Origin: Bacteroidota bacterium
Lineage (GTDB): Bacteria > Bacteroidota > Bacteroidia > Chitinophagales > Saprospiraceae
Direction of reading: 5' to 3'
Assembly: GCA_024280135.1 (NCBI GenBank)
Contig: JAJRQS010000156.1
Span: forward strand, 1-16,050
Length of the DNA stretch: 16,050 nt
Positions 1-7,989 of this stretch are shown one piece after another. The notes beneath the pieces are model-generated. The model did no database searches. It worked only from the letters and a program-made list of their open reading frames with translations, and was not told where the DNA came from. Each line of letters starts with the position of its first letter. Positions within the stretch are counted from its first letter, which is position 1. The position numbers and the translations under genes are program-made.

Positions 1-1
1 G

Positions 2-601
2 CCCATTGTGGATACACCCACTAACACCCCTTCCATAAAAATAGAAAAGAACCCAAAAACAATTAAACAAATTGAAACAAGTACACCCAAAAACAGCAAT
101 AAAACCAAGCTAATCAAACCCTCTACTGAGCAACAAGTTGTAAGCAGTCCTACATCCAATACGCATCCTGCTATTTCAACTAATGCCCCGAAAGAAAATC
201 AATTGGAGAACCCAAAGCCTAAACAAGAATTAGAGAAAATTACGCTGCAACCCATTGATACTGTAATGAATCACCCCCCCACCCTCAAAAAAGAATTGCC
301 AACACCAAAACCTGTATTGGCTCACCATCCCACCCAAGTAAAAAAACCAAATAATAATATCGTCTATAATCTCAACCAACCCAAACAACTTGCACTTAAC
401 ACCCTAAAAAAAGGTGTCCAAAAACTAACCCGAAACGAAGCTAATATCAATAATAAAAGCTTATCAGAAGTAGTCATAGATGCAGTCGAGACAGCCTCTA
501 ACCAAAAGGTAAAAATTAAAAATTCGGAAACGGGAAAGCGGAAAAAATTTGGCGTTGCTATCGGTCGATTTAGCTTCTATCGTAGTCGTTCTAAAGGGTA
601 A
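2..601 (+). CDS. Pro/Lys/Asn-rich hypothetical protein, 5' end missing
   Basis: The reading frame is open from the first complete codon of the window (CCC ATT GTG GAT) to TAA at 599-601, so the gene very probably starts upstream. An internal GTG at position 8 could serve as a start but nothing supports it. The visible part of about 199 residues is mostly low complexity, with many Pro, Lys, Asn, Thr and Gln, and looks like a disordered linker. The last 50 residues are more ordered: a helix-like stretch (SEVVIDAVETASNQ) followed by alternating basic and hydrophobic residues ending in FGVAIGRFSFYRSRSKG. Bacteroidota membrane anti-sigma-like or scaffold proteins often have such a long linker and short basic beta-rich tail, but I cannot assign a family. 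No transmembrane segment is visible, though one could lie upstream. The frame is convincing as coding; the function is unknown. Confidence 0.65.
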   Translation, partial: PIVDTPTNTPSIKIEKNPKTIKQIETSTPKNSNKTKLIKPSTEQQVVSSPTSNTHPAISTNAPKENQLENPKPKQELEKITLQPIDTVMNHPPTLKKELPTPKPVLAHHPTQVKKPNNNIVYNLNQPKQLALNTLKKGVQKLTRNEANINNKSLSEVVIDAVETASNQKVKIKNSETGKRKKFGVAIGRFSFYRSRSKG

Positions 602-661
602 GGGTATTGCACACGATTCCTTAGTTCCTAGTCCATAAAACTTCACCACAGACTTGCACAG

Positions 662-805
662 ATGGCACCTGCCTTTGCCGATTCAGGCAGGCACGGATGA
701 CGCAGACTAGGCGGATTTGCACGGATTGAGGAGGATGAAAATTTTGTTCATGGTTTATATTTTATTTTTACATTCGGTTCCTCGATTCCTCGCAGCCTGC
801 CTGGC
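662..805. repeat. Dispersed repeat, copy A (inverted relative to 10959-11147)
   Basis: This intergenic stretch matches the reverse complement of 10959-11147. The best blocks are 662-694 against 11115-11147 (32 of 33 bases identical), the AGGCGGATTT segment near 709-718, and 769-805 against 10959-10990 (ACATTCGGTTCCTC then CAGCCTGCCTGGC, with an 8-base insertion in this copy). Internally, CCTGCCT and AGGCAGG near 668-690 can form a hairpin, and the two ends carry AGGCAGGC and GCCTGCCTGG as complementary boundary motifs. No ORF lies inside. It separates the end of the plus-strand gene from the end of the minus-strand MFS gene, so it could also act as a structured 3' region. Confidence 0.75.
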
Positions 806-847
806 ATTTCCTCGGTTGCTCGATTGAACAGTTGACAATCCCTCAGC

Positions 848-2050
848 TTACTGCATTTTCGATAGAGCCGAACGCCCCAAAATACTGACCCCAACAACCG
901 TAACAAAAGAGATAGCAGATAAAACAACCCACAAAGTCGGAAATCCAAATCGTTCTGCAATTTGCATGCCCAAGACAGGAGCCAAGATAAACGCAAAGGA
1001 AAATCCCATTGAATACAGCGCCATGTACTTACCCCTATTTTCAGGAGTGGTCATATCCATACAATAGGCGTTAGAAAAAGGCATGGCGAAAATTTCTCCA
1101 AAGGAAAGTAACAACATATTAATGACCGCTATCCAAATCCAATTTGGCGAAAGCAAAAACACAAAATAAGACAGACCAATAATCAGCACCCCCAACCTAA
1201 ATAATTTTAATTTATTCCCTTTAGGTTCTAATCTATGAACGATGGGCATTTCAATGAGTACTATTAAAAAAGCATTTAGCGCAAGCAATAAACCAATTTT
1301 ATCCTCATTCATATTAAAGTGTTCTTTAAAATACAACGGTAGGGTCGTCAGTATTTGTAAAAATACCAAGGCCATCAACGAAATGAGCACTATCATTATT
1401 AAATAAGACTTATCTCTATAGGGAGATTCTGCTTTCAATGTTGCTTTACTTTTCTTCTCTTTTCTACGGCTATCTTTGTGCTCTAAAAAGATATAAGTTG
1501 CCAATGCAGCAGACAAGCAAGTCAATCCATCAATCCAAAACAAGGATACATAACCCATATTAAAAGCAATAAAACCGCCTATCGCAGGACCAATCGAATA
1601 ACCCAAATTAATCGCCAATCGGAGCAACGAAACCGAACGGGTATAGTCGGCGGGCTCGCTATAATCCCCCATCGCTGTCATCGAAGCGGGGCGAAATAAG
1701 TCCGCAAAAAACACCGTCAAAAACATCATGGCAGAAAAAGAATAAAATCCATCTGCCCACTGCAAAAGAATAAAACAAATGCCACTGATAATCAATGAAA
1801 ATAGCATAATCGGATAAAAATGAAACCGATCCGTCAATTGACCCCCAACATAAGAACCCAGCAAGGCACCTAGTCCATAAATACTCATGATCCAACCCAC
1901 ATCCGATAAAGATAAACCCATTTCATCATGCAGATAAACAGACAAAAAAGGGAGCACCATACTACCAGTCCTATTGATAAAAAGAATAATGGACAACAAC
2001 CAGACATTCCTTGATATACCTCGGTAAGTACGTATGTACGACTGGATCAT
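848..2050 (-). CDS. MFS transporter
   Basis: A 400-residue integral membrane protein with about 12 predicted helices, the usual length for a Major Facilitator Superfamily drug or metabolite exporter. Residues 65-80 hold a motif A-like loop between TM2 and TM3 (GSYVGGQLTDRFHFYP), with the conserved G-x3-D-R core. Residues around 145-165 (LRLAINLGYSIGPAIGGFIA) match motif C of the antiporter-type subgroup, so efflux is more likely than uptake. A basic, lysine-rich loop near residue 195-210 separates the two six-helix halves. Substrate cannot be told. The ATG at 2050 follows a 96-nt gap from the upstream minus-strand gene; I see no clear -7 element or terminator in that gap, so co-transcription is possible. 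Confidence 0.85.
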   Translation of the reverse strand: MIQSYIRTYRGISRNVWLLSIILFINRTGSMVLPFLSVYLHDEMGLSLSDVGWIMSIYGLGALLGSYVGGQLTDRFHFYPIMLFSLIISGICFILLQWADGFYSFSAMMFLTVFFADLFRPASMTAMGDYSEPADYTRSVSLLRLAINLGYSIGPAIGGFIAFNMGYVSLFWIDGLTCLSAALATYIFLEHKDSRRKEKKSKATLKAESPYRDKSYLIMIVLISLMALVFLQILTTLPLYFKEHFNMNEDKIGLLLALNAFLIVLIEMPIVHRLEPKGNKLKLFRLGVLIIGLSYFVFLLSPNWIWIAVINMLLLSFGEIFAMPFSNAYCMDMTTPENRGKYMALYSMGFSFAFILAPVLGMQIAERFGFPTLWVVLSAISFVTVVGVSILGRSALSKMQ

Positions 2051-2146
2051 AAGTTGGGTTTGGAGTAATACAGTTTAATCCTAGTCTTTGTTCCGAAGTT
2101 CGATTTTAATTTTAAAGAGAATGCCGCAAAAAGAAATGTAGTTTTT

Positions 2147-4126
2147 TTACTTCCTAATAATCAGTCGTTTTGATGCAAATTTCTGACCCGATTGAATCAT
2201 AATCTGATAAACACCTACAGGCAGTTGACTCACATCAACTTGTTTTTTCTTGTCAAAAAATTCAAAAGAACGCACTAAACGATTGTTAATATTAAAAATA
2301 CTAACGACTACCGACTTCGACATATCATTATTTACAAATAAAATATTAAAGTAATCCGTAGCTGGATTAGGAGAAATAAAAATATTTTTTGCGAAAGCAA
2401 GATCTACTACTCTACTAACAAAAGGAACTTCTATTGAATCTAAAGAAAATAGACAGCCACTCGCATCCTTACACAATACTTGATAGAAGCCACTCGTAAG
2501 TCCAACGACATCTTCATCAGTAGAAACTTCATCGCCTCCTAGTTTCCAAGTAAAATCAAAGGGTGGTTCTCCCCCAGAAGCTGTCACAGAAATGGCCCCT
2601 TCTTGGGCACCATGATCGGGCAATACTTCATCTACCATGATGGATATCGGATCTACTCCACCAATCGTGAACTCAACGGTGTCTTTACAGCCATCTCCAT
2701 TGCTAACAATGACAGAATAATCTCCTTTTGCCAACGAGTCTATATCTACATTTGGGAAAGCCGTAAATGGAGCTATATTCCCTTCTGTAATATCCACTAA
2801 GAGCTGGCCATTCATACCACAAGTAGCATCGATTATCTGGTCAATTTCAATTTTTAATTCTAACCTAGATTGCACTTCAATCGAGGAGGTACAACTGCAA
2901 CCATTGGGTATCGTCGCTGTCAACTCATAAAGCCCTCCTTCCATTGCATTGGGGAAAGTATCACTAGACATGAAGCCATTAGGACCTGTCCAACTATATG
3001 TAATGGTATCATTTGCTGTGACGCCTGGAAACAACTTGCGACTAGGATATTGGCAAGTAATCGTATCTGTCGAAATTCCGTTGCAAAAAACGTTATTTAC
3101 GTCTTCATTGACTCCTTGGCAGGCAATGGCGGTACAACCATTTTCATCGGTAGCGACGACACAATATAAACCAGGCTCAGACACCTCCAAAGAATCTTCA
3201 ATTCCTCCCTGCCAAACAAAAGCAAAATCACCTGTACCACCCACCGCTGAGGCCTTAAGTACAACTGACGCTCCACAAAGGAGTGTAGGTGTACTAGCTA
3301 GTATTTCAATATTAATGGGGCTCGGGTCATCGATATTTACGGTGTCTTTTGCCGTGTCGCCCATGGCATCCGTAACCGTAAGAAAATAAGTTTCTTCTGG
3401 TAGATTAATTGCCGTCTCCGTTGTTTCTCCATTGCTCCAGAGATATTGATAAGGAGGAGTACCCCCTGTAACCTCAGCATGAGCGGAAGCCGCTCCACCA
3501 TGACAATTCGGCAAAACAACATTATCTATCGTCACAGACAATACATCAATAGGCGACTCAATGACTACTGTTTTATGAGTCAACAGCAGTATATCTCCAG
3601 TTGAGCCAGAACCATTCCCAAAAATCGAGGAAGCGTAAAAAGCCACTTCCCCCTCTTCTGCAGGCGCTGTCCATTCAAATGTCCAAGATACTTCATCATT
3701 CTCAAAACTCTGGGCACCTTTGTGATTTAAATATTCCCGATTCAGCGTCAAGTCTGTTTGGGTACTAGTCGTCATAGGAGATGTAACCGTGAGGGTTCCT
3801 GTACCTTTTTCAGTCATTGCGTAGATCACAACCAACTGAAAGCCTGCCTGAATGGGTGAGGCCGTTCCAGTAGAAACGCCTTTTACGGTTAACGTGTAAG
3901 TTTCATTAGGGGTGAAAGTACTAGGTAGTCCTTCGATAGACAGATCCCCCTCATAGCCTGGAGTAGGTATGCTATGGCAAGCCGTACAGGTCGATTCACC
4001 GGGAGCGCCCGTTTTTCCTTTTGGTGGTTTAGAAGAATAGGACATAAGCAATACAGCCAATAAGCCAATAGACCCTATAATTATTCCGATTTTTATAGGA
4101 TTGAAGAAGTACCGTTCAAGTGCCAT
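2147..4126 (-). CDS. Secreted T9SS protein with CxxCH N-terminal domain and SprB-type repeats
   Basis: A 659-residue exported protein. Residues 11-29 form a hydrophobic signal/anchor helix. Just after it is GAPGESTCTACHS, with CTACH at 47-51, the c-type haem attachment pattern; this leads into a beta-rich domain to about residue 190 of the reelin-like or choice-of-anchor V kind common in Bacteroidota. Residues 195-265 are a SprB-type Ig-like repeat (NCHGGAASAHAEVTGGTPPY, then YLWSNG and YFLTVTDAMG). A second, diverged repeat lies near 485-565, with other Cys-containing Ig-like modules between. Residues 578-659 are a type A T9SS sorting domain (ISPNPATDYFNI, then NRLVRSFEF, LPVGVYQIMI and LIIRK), which directs export across the outer membrane. 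Whether haem is actually bound is unknown. A TAnnTTTG-type box lies upstream at 4165-4172. Confidence 0.85.
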   Translation of the reverse strand: MALERYFFNPIKIGIIIGSIGLLAVLLMSYSSKPPKGKTGAPGESTCTACHSIPTPGYEGDLSIEGLPSTFTPNETYTLTVKGVSTGTASPIQAGFQLVVIYAMTEKGTGTLTVTSPMTTSTQTDLTLNREYLNHKGAQSFENDEVSWTFEWTAPAEEGEVAFYASSIFGNGSGSTGDILLLTHKTVVIESPIDVLSVTIDNVVLPNCHGGAASAHAEVTGGTPPYQYLWSNGETTETAINLPEETYFLTVTDAMGDTAKDTVNIDDPSPINIEILASTPTLLCGASVVLKASAVGGTGDFAFVWQGGIEDSLEVSEPGLYCVVATDENGCTAIACQGVNEDVNNVFCNGISTDTITCQYPSRKLFPGVTANDTITYSWTGPNGFMSSDTFPNAMEGGLYELTATIPNGCSCTSSIEVQSRLELKIEIDQIIDATCGMNGQLLVDITEGNIAPFTAFPNVDIDSLAKGDYSVIVSNGDGCKDTVEFTIGGVDPISIMVDEVLPDHGAQEGAISVTASGGEPPFDFTWKLGGDEVSTDEDVVGLTSGFYQVLCKDASGCLFSLDSIEVPFVSRVVDLAFAKNIFISPNPATDYFNILFVNNDMSKSVVVSIFNINNRLVRSFEFFDKKKQVDVSQLPVGVYQIMIQSGQKFASKRLIIRK

Positions 4127-4164
4127 AAGTTTATTTTTTAAAACAGTTTTGGGAGTAGCTTACG

Positions 4165-4194
4165 CAAAAATAAGGTTTTTTTGGCTCATCTCCA
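4165..4194 (-). promoter_or_regulatory. Putative Bacteroidota promoter for the T9SS protein gene
   Basis: On the minus strand TATTTTTG (4172-4165) matches the TAnnTTTG -7 consensus. A weak -33 element (TGG) lies 19 nt upstream. The start codon at 4126 is about 38 nt downstream of the box. The -33 part overlaps the first bases of the 35-bp tandem repeat. Confidence 0.4.
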
Positions 4195-4262
4195 TTTTTG
4201 AAGTGAAATGGTAAGTATCGCACTGCACATTTTTGAAGTGAAATGGTAAGTATCGCACTGCA
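4193..4262. repeat. Perfect 35-bp tandem duplication
   Basis: Two identical 35-base units lie head to tail at 4193-4227 and 4228-4262, followed by two more matching bases. The unit begins CATTTTTGAAGTGAAATGG and ends GTATCGCACTGCA. The perfect identity suggests a recent slippage or recombination event. It lies upstream of the T9SS protein gene and may affect its -33 region. Two copies without spacers do not make a CRISPR. Confidence 0.9.
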
Positions 4263-4354
4263 CAGATTTGATTTCATTGCAAATAATAATTGTCTTCTTT
4301 ATCACCCCACCCACCCCATTTTAAAAGGCTGTTAAAGGTTAACTATTATTTTAC

Positions 4355-4396
4355 AATAAAGAACAGGTCAGGAAAAAGTGCAATTTGTTATACACA
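4355..4396. repeat. Direct repeat, copy 1 (downstream of methyltransferase gene)
   Basis: It matches 5310-5351 at 39 of 42 bases in the same orientation, 955 bp away, beginning AATAAAGAAC and ending GCAATTTGTTATACACA. The two copies bracket the methyltransferase gene. TGCACAGATTT-type sequence also precedes both copies (4259-4269 here), although with a longer interval here, so this may be a partly rearranged copy of the palindromic element at 5268-5352. Confidence 0.8.
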
Positions 4397-4428
4397 GCGC
4401 AATGGCTTTGGAGTAAAGCGGTTTATTG

Positions 4429-5199
4429 TTACTTCGTTGCTATATAAAAAAGGTCAAAACAACCCTTCGCAGCAGGGGAAATAAAATAATCCTCTTTAGT
4501 AATACTAGCTACTAATGAATTATCTTGAGTCACTAGTTTTTTTCTATTTCTTCTATTCAAAAAGTCATAAGGCACTTGAAGTATGCGACGAGGAAGTCGA
4601 TACTGGAGGTTAAAGACATCCCAACGCGTGATTTTTTGGACAGATTTTTTGTTATTTTCGTAATACTTCATGATTTTTTCGTTGCCGAAAACACCTAGTT
4701 GCTCTGTAGCAGAAAACTTTTCTTTTAGAAGCATATCTAATTCCTCCATGGTGTATTCCCGAATATGCCAAGGGTTTCGGGTGATGGACATATTGATATT
4801 TGGAGTTGTGACGATGAATTTCCCGCCCCGTTTTAATACTCGATGAATTTCCGCCACATAAGCCTTGTCGTCTTCTATATGTTCAATCACCTGAAAAGAA
4901 ACGACAAAATCAAAAGTATTGTCCTCAAAACCAGACAAAGGCGGTATAGTCATTTGCCGAAAGGTCACATGCTCGTACTTAGAAAAGTCAATATCTGTAG
5001 CAAATTTATCAACTGTTGTCAATCGTTTTACTTTTGGCGCAAGCACCTCTACCCCATATCCACTACCTGTCCCAATCTCCAAAACATGCCCTGAGACCAA
5101 CTCAGCTGCCTTTAAGTAGGCAAGCAAAGATCGTTGAAAAACATAATTATCAGAAATATCTGTATGGGATACTCTTTCGGCCGTTTGCATTTCTTTCAT
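4429..5199 (-). CDS. Class I SAM-dependent methyltransferase
   Basis: A 256-residue soluble methyltransferase of the Methyltransf_11/UbiE-like fold. Motif I, the SAM-binding glycine loop, is VLEIGTGSGYG at 39-49. The acidic residue after strand 2 is D64 (TTVDK). Strand 4 is FDFVVSFQVIEHIEDD at 96-111, and motif III is the VLKRGGKFIVTTPN stretch at 121-134. This pattern is typical of small-molecule or glycan methyltransferases, but the acceptor cannot be told. The C-terminal 100 residues are rich in Arg, Lys and Tyr and lack a known extra domain. ATG at 5199 is chosen; an in-frame ATG three codons later is the alternative. The gene is a single unit flanked by direct repeats at 4355-4396 and 5310-5351, which may hint at past mobility. 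Confidence 0.85.
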   Translation of the reverse strand: MKEMQTAERVSHTDISDNYVFQRSLLAYLKAAELVSGHVLEIGTGSGYGVEVLAPKVKRLTTVDKFATDIDFSKYEHVTFRQMTIPPLSGFEDNTFDFVVSFQVIEHIEDDKAYVAEIHRVLKRGGKFIVTTPNINMSITRNPWHIREYTMEELDMLLKEKFSATEQLGVFGNEKIMKYYENNKKSVQKITRWDVFNLQYRLPRRILQVPYDFLNRRNRKKLVTQDNSLVASITKEDYFISPAAKGCFDLFYIATK

Positions 5200-5223
5200 G
5201 ATTCTATTTGTTTATGCTTGCTG

Positions 5224-5231
5224 CAAAGATA
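5224..5231 (-). promoter_or_regulatory. Putative -7 box for the methyltransferase gene
   Basis: TATCTTTG on the minus strand is an exact TAnnTTTG match, 24 nt upstream of the ATG at 5199. I see no good TTG at the expected -33 distance, so only the -7 element is called. Confidence 0.4.
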
Positions 5232-5267
5232 GGTAAAAGAAAAGGTAAAGGATAAAGGGAAGGCAAA

Positions 5268-5352
5268 GTGTGTAGCACATATTGCACAGATTTTGATATT
5301 TTACCTCCAAATAAAGAACGGGTCCGTAAAAAGTGCAATTTGTTATACACAC
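5268..5352. repeat. Palindromic element with 20-bp imperfect inverted repeats
   Basis: The left arm 5268-5287 (GTGTGTAGCACATATTGCAC) and the right arm 5333-5352 (GTGCAATTTGTTATACACAC) are inverted repeats with 17 of 20 positions pairing, separated by 45 bases. The right half, from 5310, recurs at 4355-4396. The element sits between the divergent methyltransferase and atpD genes, upstream of the atpD promoter. It resembles a miniature or REP-like dispersed element; no protein is encoded. Confidence 0.65.
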
Positions 5353-5413
5353 AGGGCAAAAGGAGAGAATGACGAGCTCTACCAGTTTACTGATAAAATA
5401 ACCGCAAAACAAG

Positions 5414-5445
5414 TTGGAAACTTGCTGAAAATAAACGTACCTTTG
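5414..5445 (+). promoter_or_regulatory. Bacteroidota-type promoter of atpDC
   Basis: TTG at 5414-5416 and TACCTTTG at 5438-5445 are spaced by 21 nt, fitting the TTG / TAnnTTTG sigma-factor consensus of this phylum. The leader to the ATG at 5482 would be about 30 nt. This supports atpD-atpC as an independent transcription unit. Confidence 0.6.
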
Positions 5446-5457
5446 CTCCTGTTTTGA

Positions 5458-6990
<1,533 letters not shown>

Positions 6991-7002
6991 AACTGACTAC
7001 AA

Positions 7003-7251
7003 ATGGATATTTCAATACTATCACCTGACAAGCCTATTTTTGAAGGAAAAGCCAAGTTGCTCACTTTACCTGGCTTAGATGGTTTGTTTCAAATCATGGA
7101 TAATCACGCTCCTTTAGTCGCTGCACTAGGAACGGGTGTTGTCAAGGTGGATCAACCCAATGGCGAATCTTTGAACATAAACATCAGTAATGGCTTTATT
7201 GAAGTCATTAATAATAGTGTTTCGCTATTAGTTGCAGGCGTAACGGAATAA
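7003..7251 (+). CDS. atpC: F1 ATP synthase epsilon subunit, short form
   Basis: An 82-residue epsilon subunit, consisting only of the N-terminal beta-sandwich (MDISILSPDKPIFEG, then the GLFQIMDNHAPLVAALGTG motif, ending SVSLLVAGVTE). The C-terminal helical hairpin of about 50 residues, which in many bacteria regulates ATP hydrolysis, is absent. The stop is followed within about 20 nt by a strong terminator, so this is not a frameshift but the natural end. Short epsilon subunits are usual in Bacteroidota. It lies 12 nt downstream of atpD and is surely co-transcribed. The protein anchors gamma to the c-ring in the central stalk. Confidence 0.95.
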   Translation: MDISILSPDKPIFEGKAKLLTLPGLDGLFQIMDNHAPLVAALGTGVVKVDQPNGESLNINISNGFIEVINNSVSLLVAGVTE

Positions 7252-7271
7252 CGAATTCTGCTTCGCAAATC

Positions 7272-7310
7272 AAAAGGGCTGCCTTACATCGTAAGGCAGC
7301 CCTTTTTTTT
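7272..7310 (+). terminator. Rho-independent terminator of atpDC
   Basis: GGGCTGCCTTAC (7276-7287) and GTAAGGCAGCCC (7291-7302) form a perfect 12-bp stem with a 3-base loop, followed by eight T (7303-7310). Four A before the stem extend it as A-T pairs. Those same A residues would make a shorter T tract for opposite-strand transcription, so it may be bidirectional. Confidence 0.95.
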
Positions 7311-7372
7311 CACTTTGACGCTAAAAAACCTTTAAAACCTTGACCTACCTCACCTAAATACCGAAAGTTCCG

Positions 7373-7507
7373 TTAATTATCCCGATCTTCAAAGTCCTCT
7401 AATCGTTTTGCTTCTATTCGCTTGACTATTAGGTACAGTATAACACCGATCACAGCCGCAAAAATGGCAAAATCAATCGTCAGTATTTCTGGAACAAAAC
7501 CAAGCAT
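7373..7507 (-). CDS. Small single-span membrane protein overlapping the UPF0145 gene
   Basis: A 44-residue ORF starting with ATG at 7507-7505 and ending with TAA at 7375-7373. Its start overlaps the stop of the UPF0145 gene by one base (TAATG), a classic arrangement for translational coupling. Residues 8-28 are hydrophobic (ILTIDFAIFAAVIGVILYLIV in outline) and form one likely transmembrane helix; the tail KRIEAKRLEDFEDRDN is highly charged. Topology by the positive-inside rule would place the C-terminus in the cytoplasm. I do not know its family. It could assist membrane placement of the UPF0145 protein, which is inference from the overlap only. Confidence 0.65.
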   Translation of the reverse strand: MLGFVPEILTIDFAIFAAVIGVILYLIVKRIEAKRLEDFEDRDN

Positions 7508-7821
7508 TAGGACAGCTTTACTGCGGTGCCATAAGCCAATATTTCAGCTGCACCCTGTGTGATCGTAGCGGTAGAAAACCGAACATTAATGATAGCATCT
7601 GCATTCAATTTTTCAGCATCTTGAATCATTCTCTTTAATGCTTGCTCTCGGGACTGTGCTTGTAATTTTGTGTATTCTGAAATCTCGCCACCCACAAAAT
7701 TTTTCAAACCTGCCAGTATATCTCGTCCTGCATTACGTGCCCGAACGGTACTCCCTCTAGCAATACCTAATATTTCTCTAATTTCCTTGTTGGGAATGAA
7801 GTCGGTCGTTGTCGTTATCAT
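7507..7821 (-). CDS. UPF0145/YbjQ-family protein
   Basis: A 104-residue protein matching the YbjQ (UPF0145, 'heavy-metal-binding domain') family along its whole length: N-terminal MITTTTDFIPNKEI, central GIARGSTVRARNAGRDI, then GGEISEYTKL, EAKL-type helix EQALKRMIQDAEKLNADAI, and C-terminal strand AAEILAYGTAVKL. Members form small oligomeric alpha/beta assemblies whose role is not well established. The start at 7821 is chosen over the longer frame beginning at 7860 for two reasons: the family begins here, and a TATCTTTG promoter box lies at 7833-7840, between the two. Its stop overlaps the start of the 44-residue membrane protein by one base. Confidence 0.88.
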   Translation of the reverse strand: MITTTTDFIPNKEIREILGIARGSTVRARNAGRDILAGLKNFVGGEISEYTKLQAQSREQALKRMIQDAEKLNADAIINVRFSTATITQGAAEILAYGTAVKLS

Positions 7822-7832
7822 CTTTTTTATTT

Positions 7833-7864
7833 CAAAGATACTATATAAACACCTAACCAATCAA
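7833..7864 (-). promoter_or_regulatory. Bacteroidota-type promoter of the UPF0145 gene
   Basis: On the minus strand TATCTTTG (7840-7833) is an exact -7 match, with TTG at 7864-7862 spaced by 21 nt. The box lies 12 nt before the ATG at 7821, giving a very short leader. It decides the start, since the longer frame would begin upstream of transcription. Confidence 0.6.
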
Positions 7865-7940
7865 TTATTTCGATAAATATAGCTAAAAACTAGATAAGCA
7901 TCACCAAAAAATTTCGATGAATTACGAAAAAAAAAATAGA

Positions 7941-7971
7941 TTCAGAAAGTTCTCTTTAATCCTTATCTTTG
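7941..7971 (+). promoter_or_regulatory. Putative promoter of the GT2 glycosyltransferase gene
   Basis: TATCTTTG at 7964-7971 is an exact TAnnTTTG box. The -33 position holds TTC (7941-7943) at 20 nt spacing, a weak match. The ATG at 7990 is 19 nt after the box. Confidence 0.5.
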
Positions 7972-7989
7972 CATCACTAAACATAATCT

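Noticed and set aside
2870..3389. Plus-strand ORFs of 99 and 146 codons inside the T9SS protein gene
   Set aside because: They lie opposite a full-length gene with clear domains, have no recognisable domain, and read as antisense shadows.
4193..4262. Two identical 35-bp units as a mini-CRISPR
   Set aside because: The units are directly adjacent with no spacer, and no cas genes are nearby; this is a tandem duplication.
4290..4484. Plus-strand 64-codon ORF downstream of the methyltransferase
   Set aside because: It overlaps the end of the methyltransferase gene and a repeat copy, with no promoter or domain.
7822..7860. Upstream 13-codon extension of the UPF0145 gene
   Set aside because: A promoter box lies inside the extension and the family begins at the later methionine.
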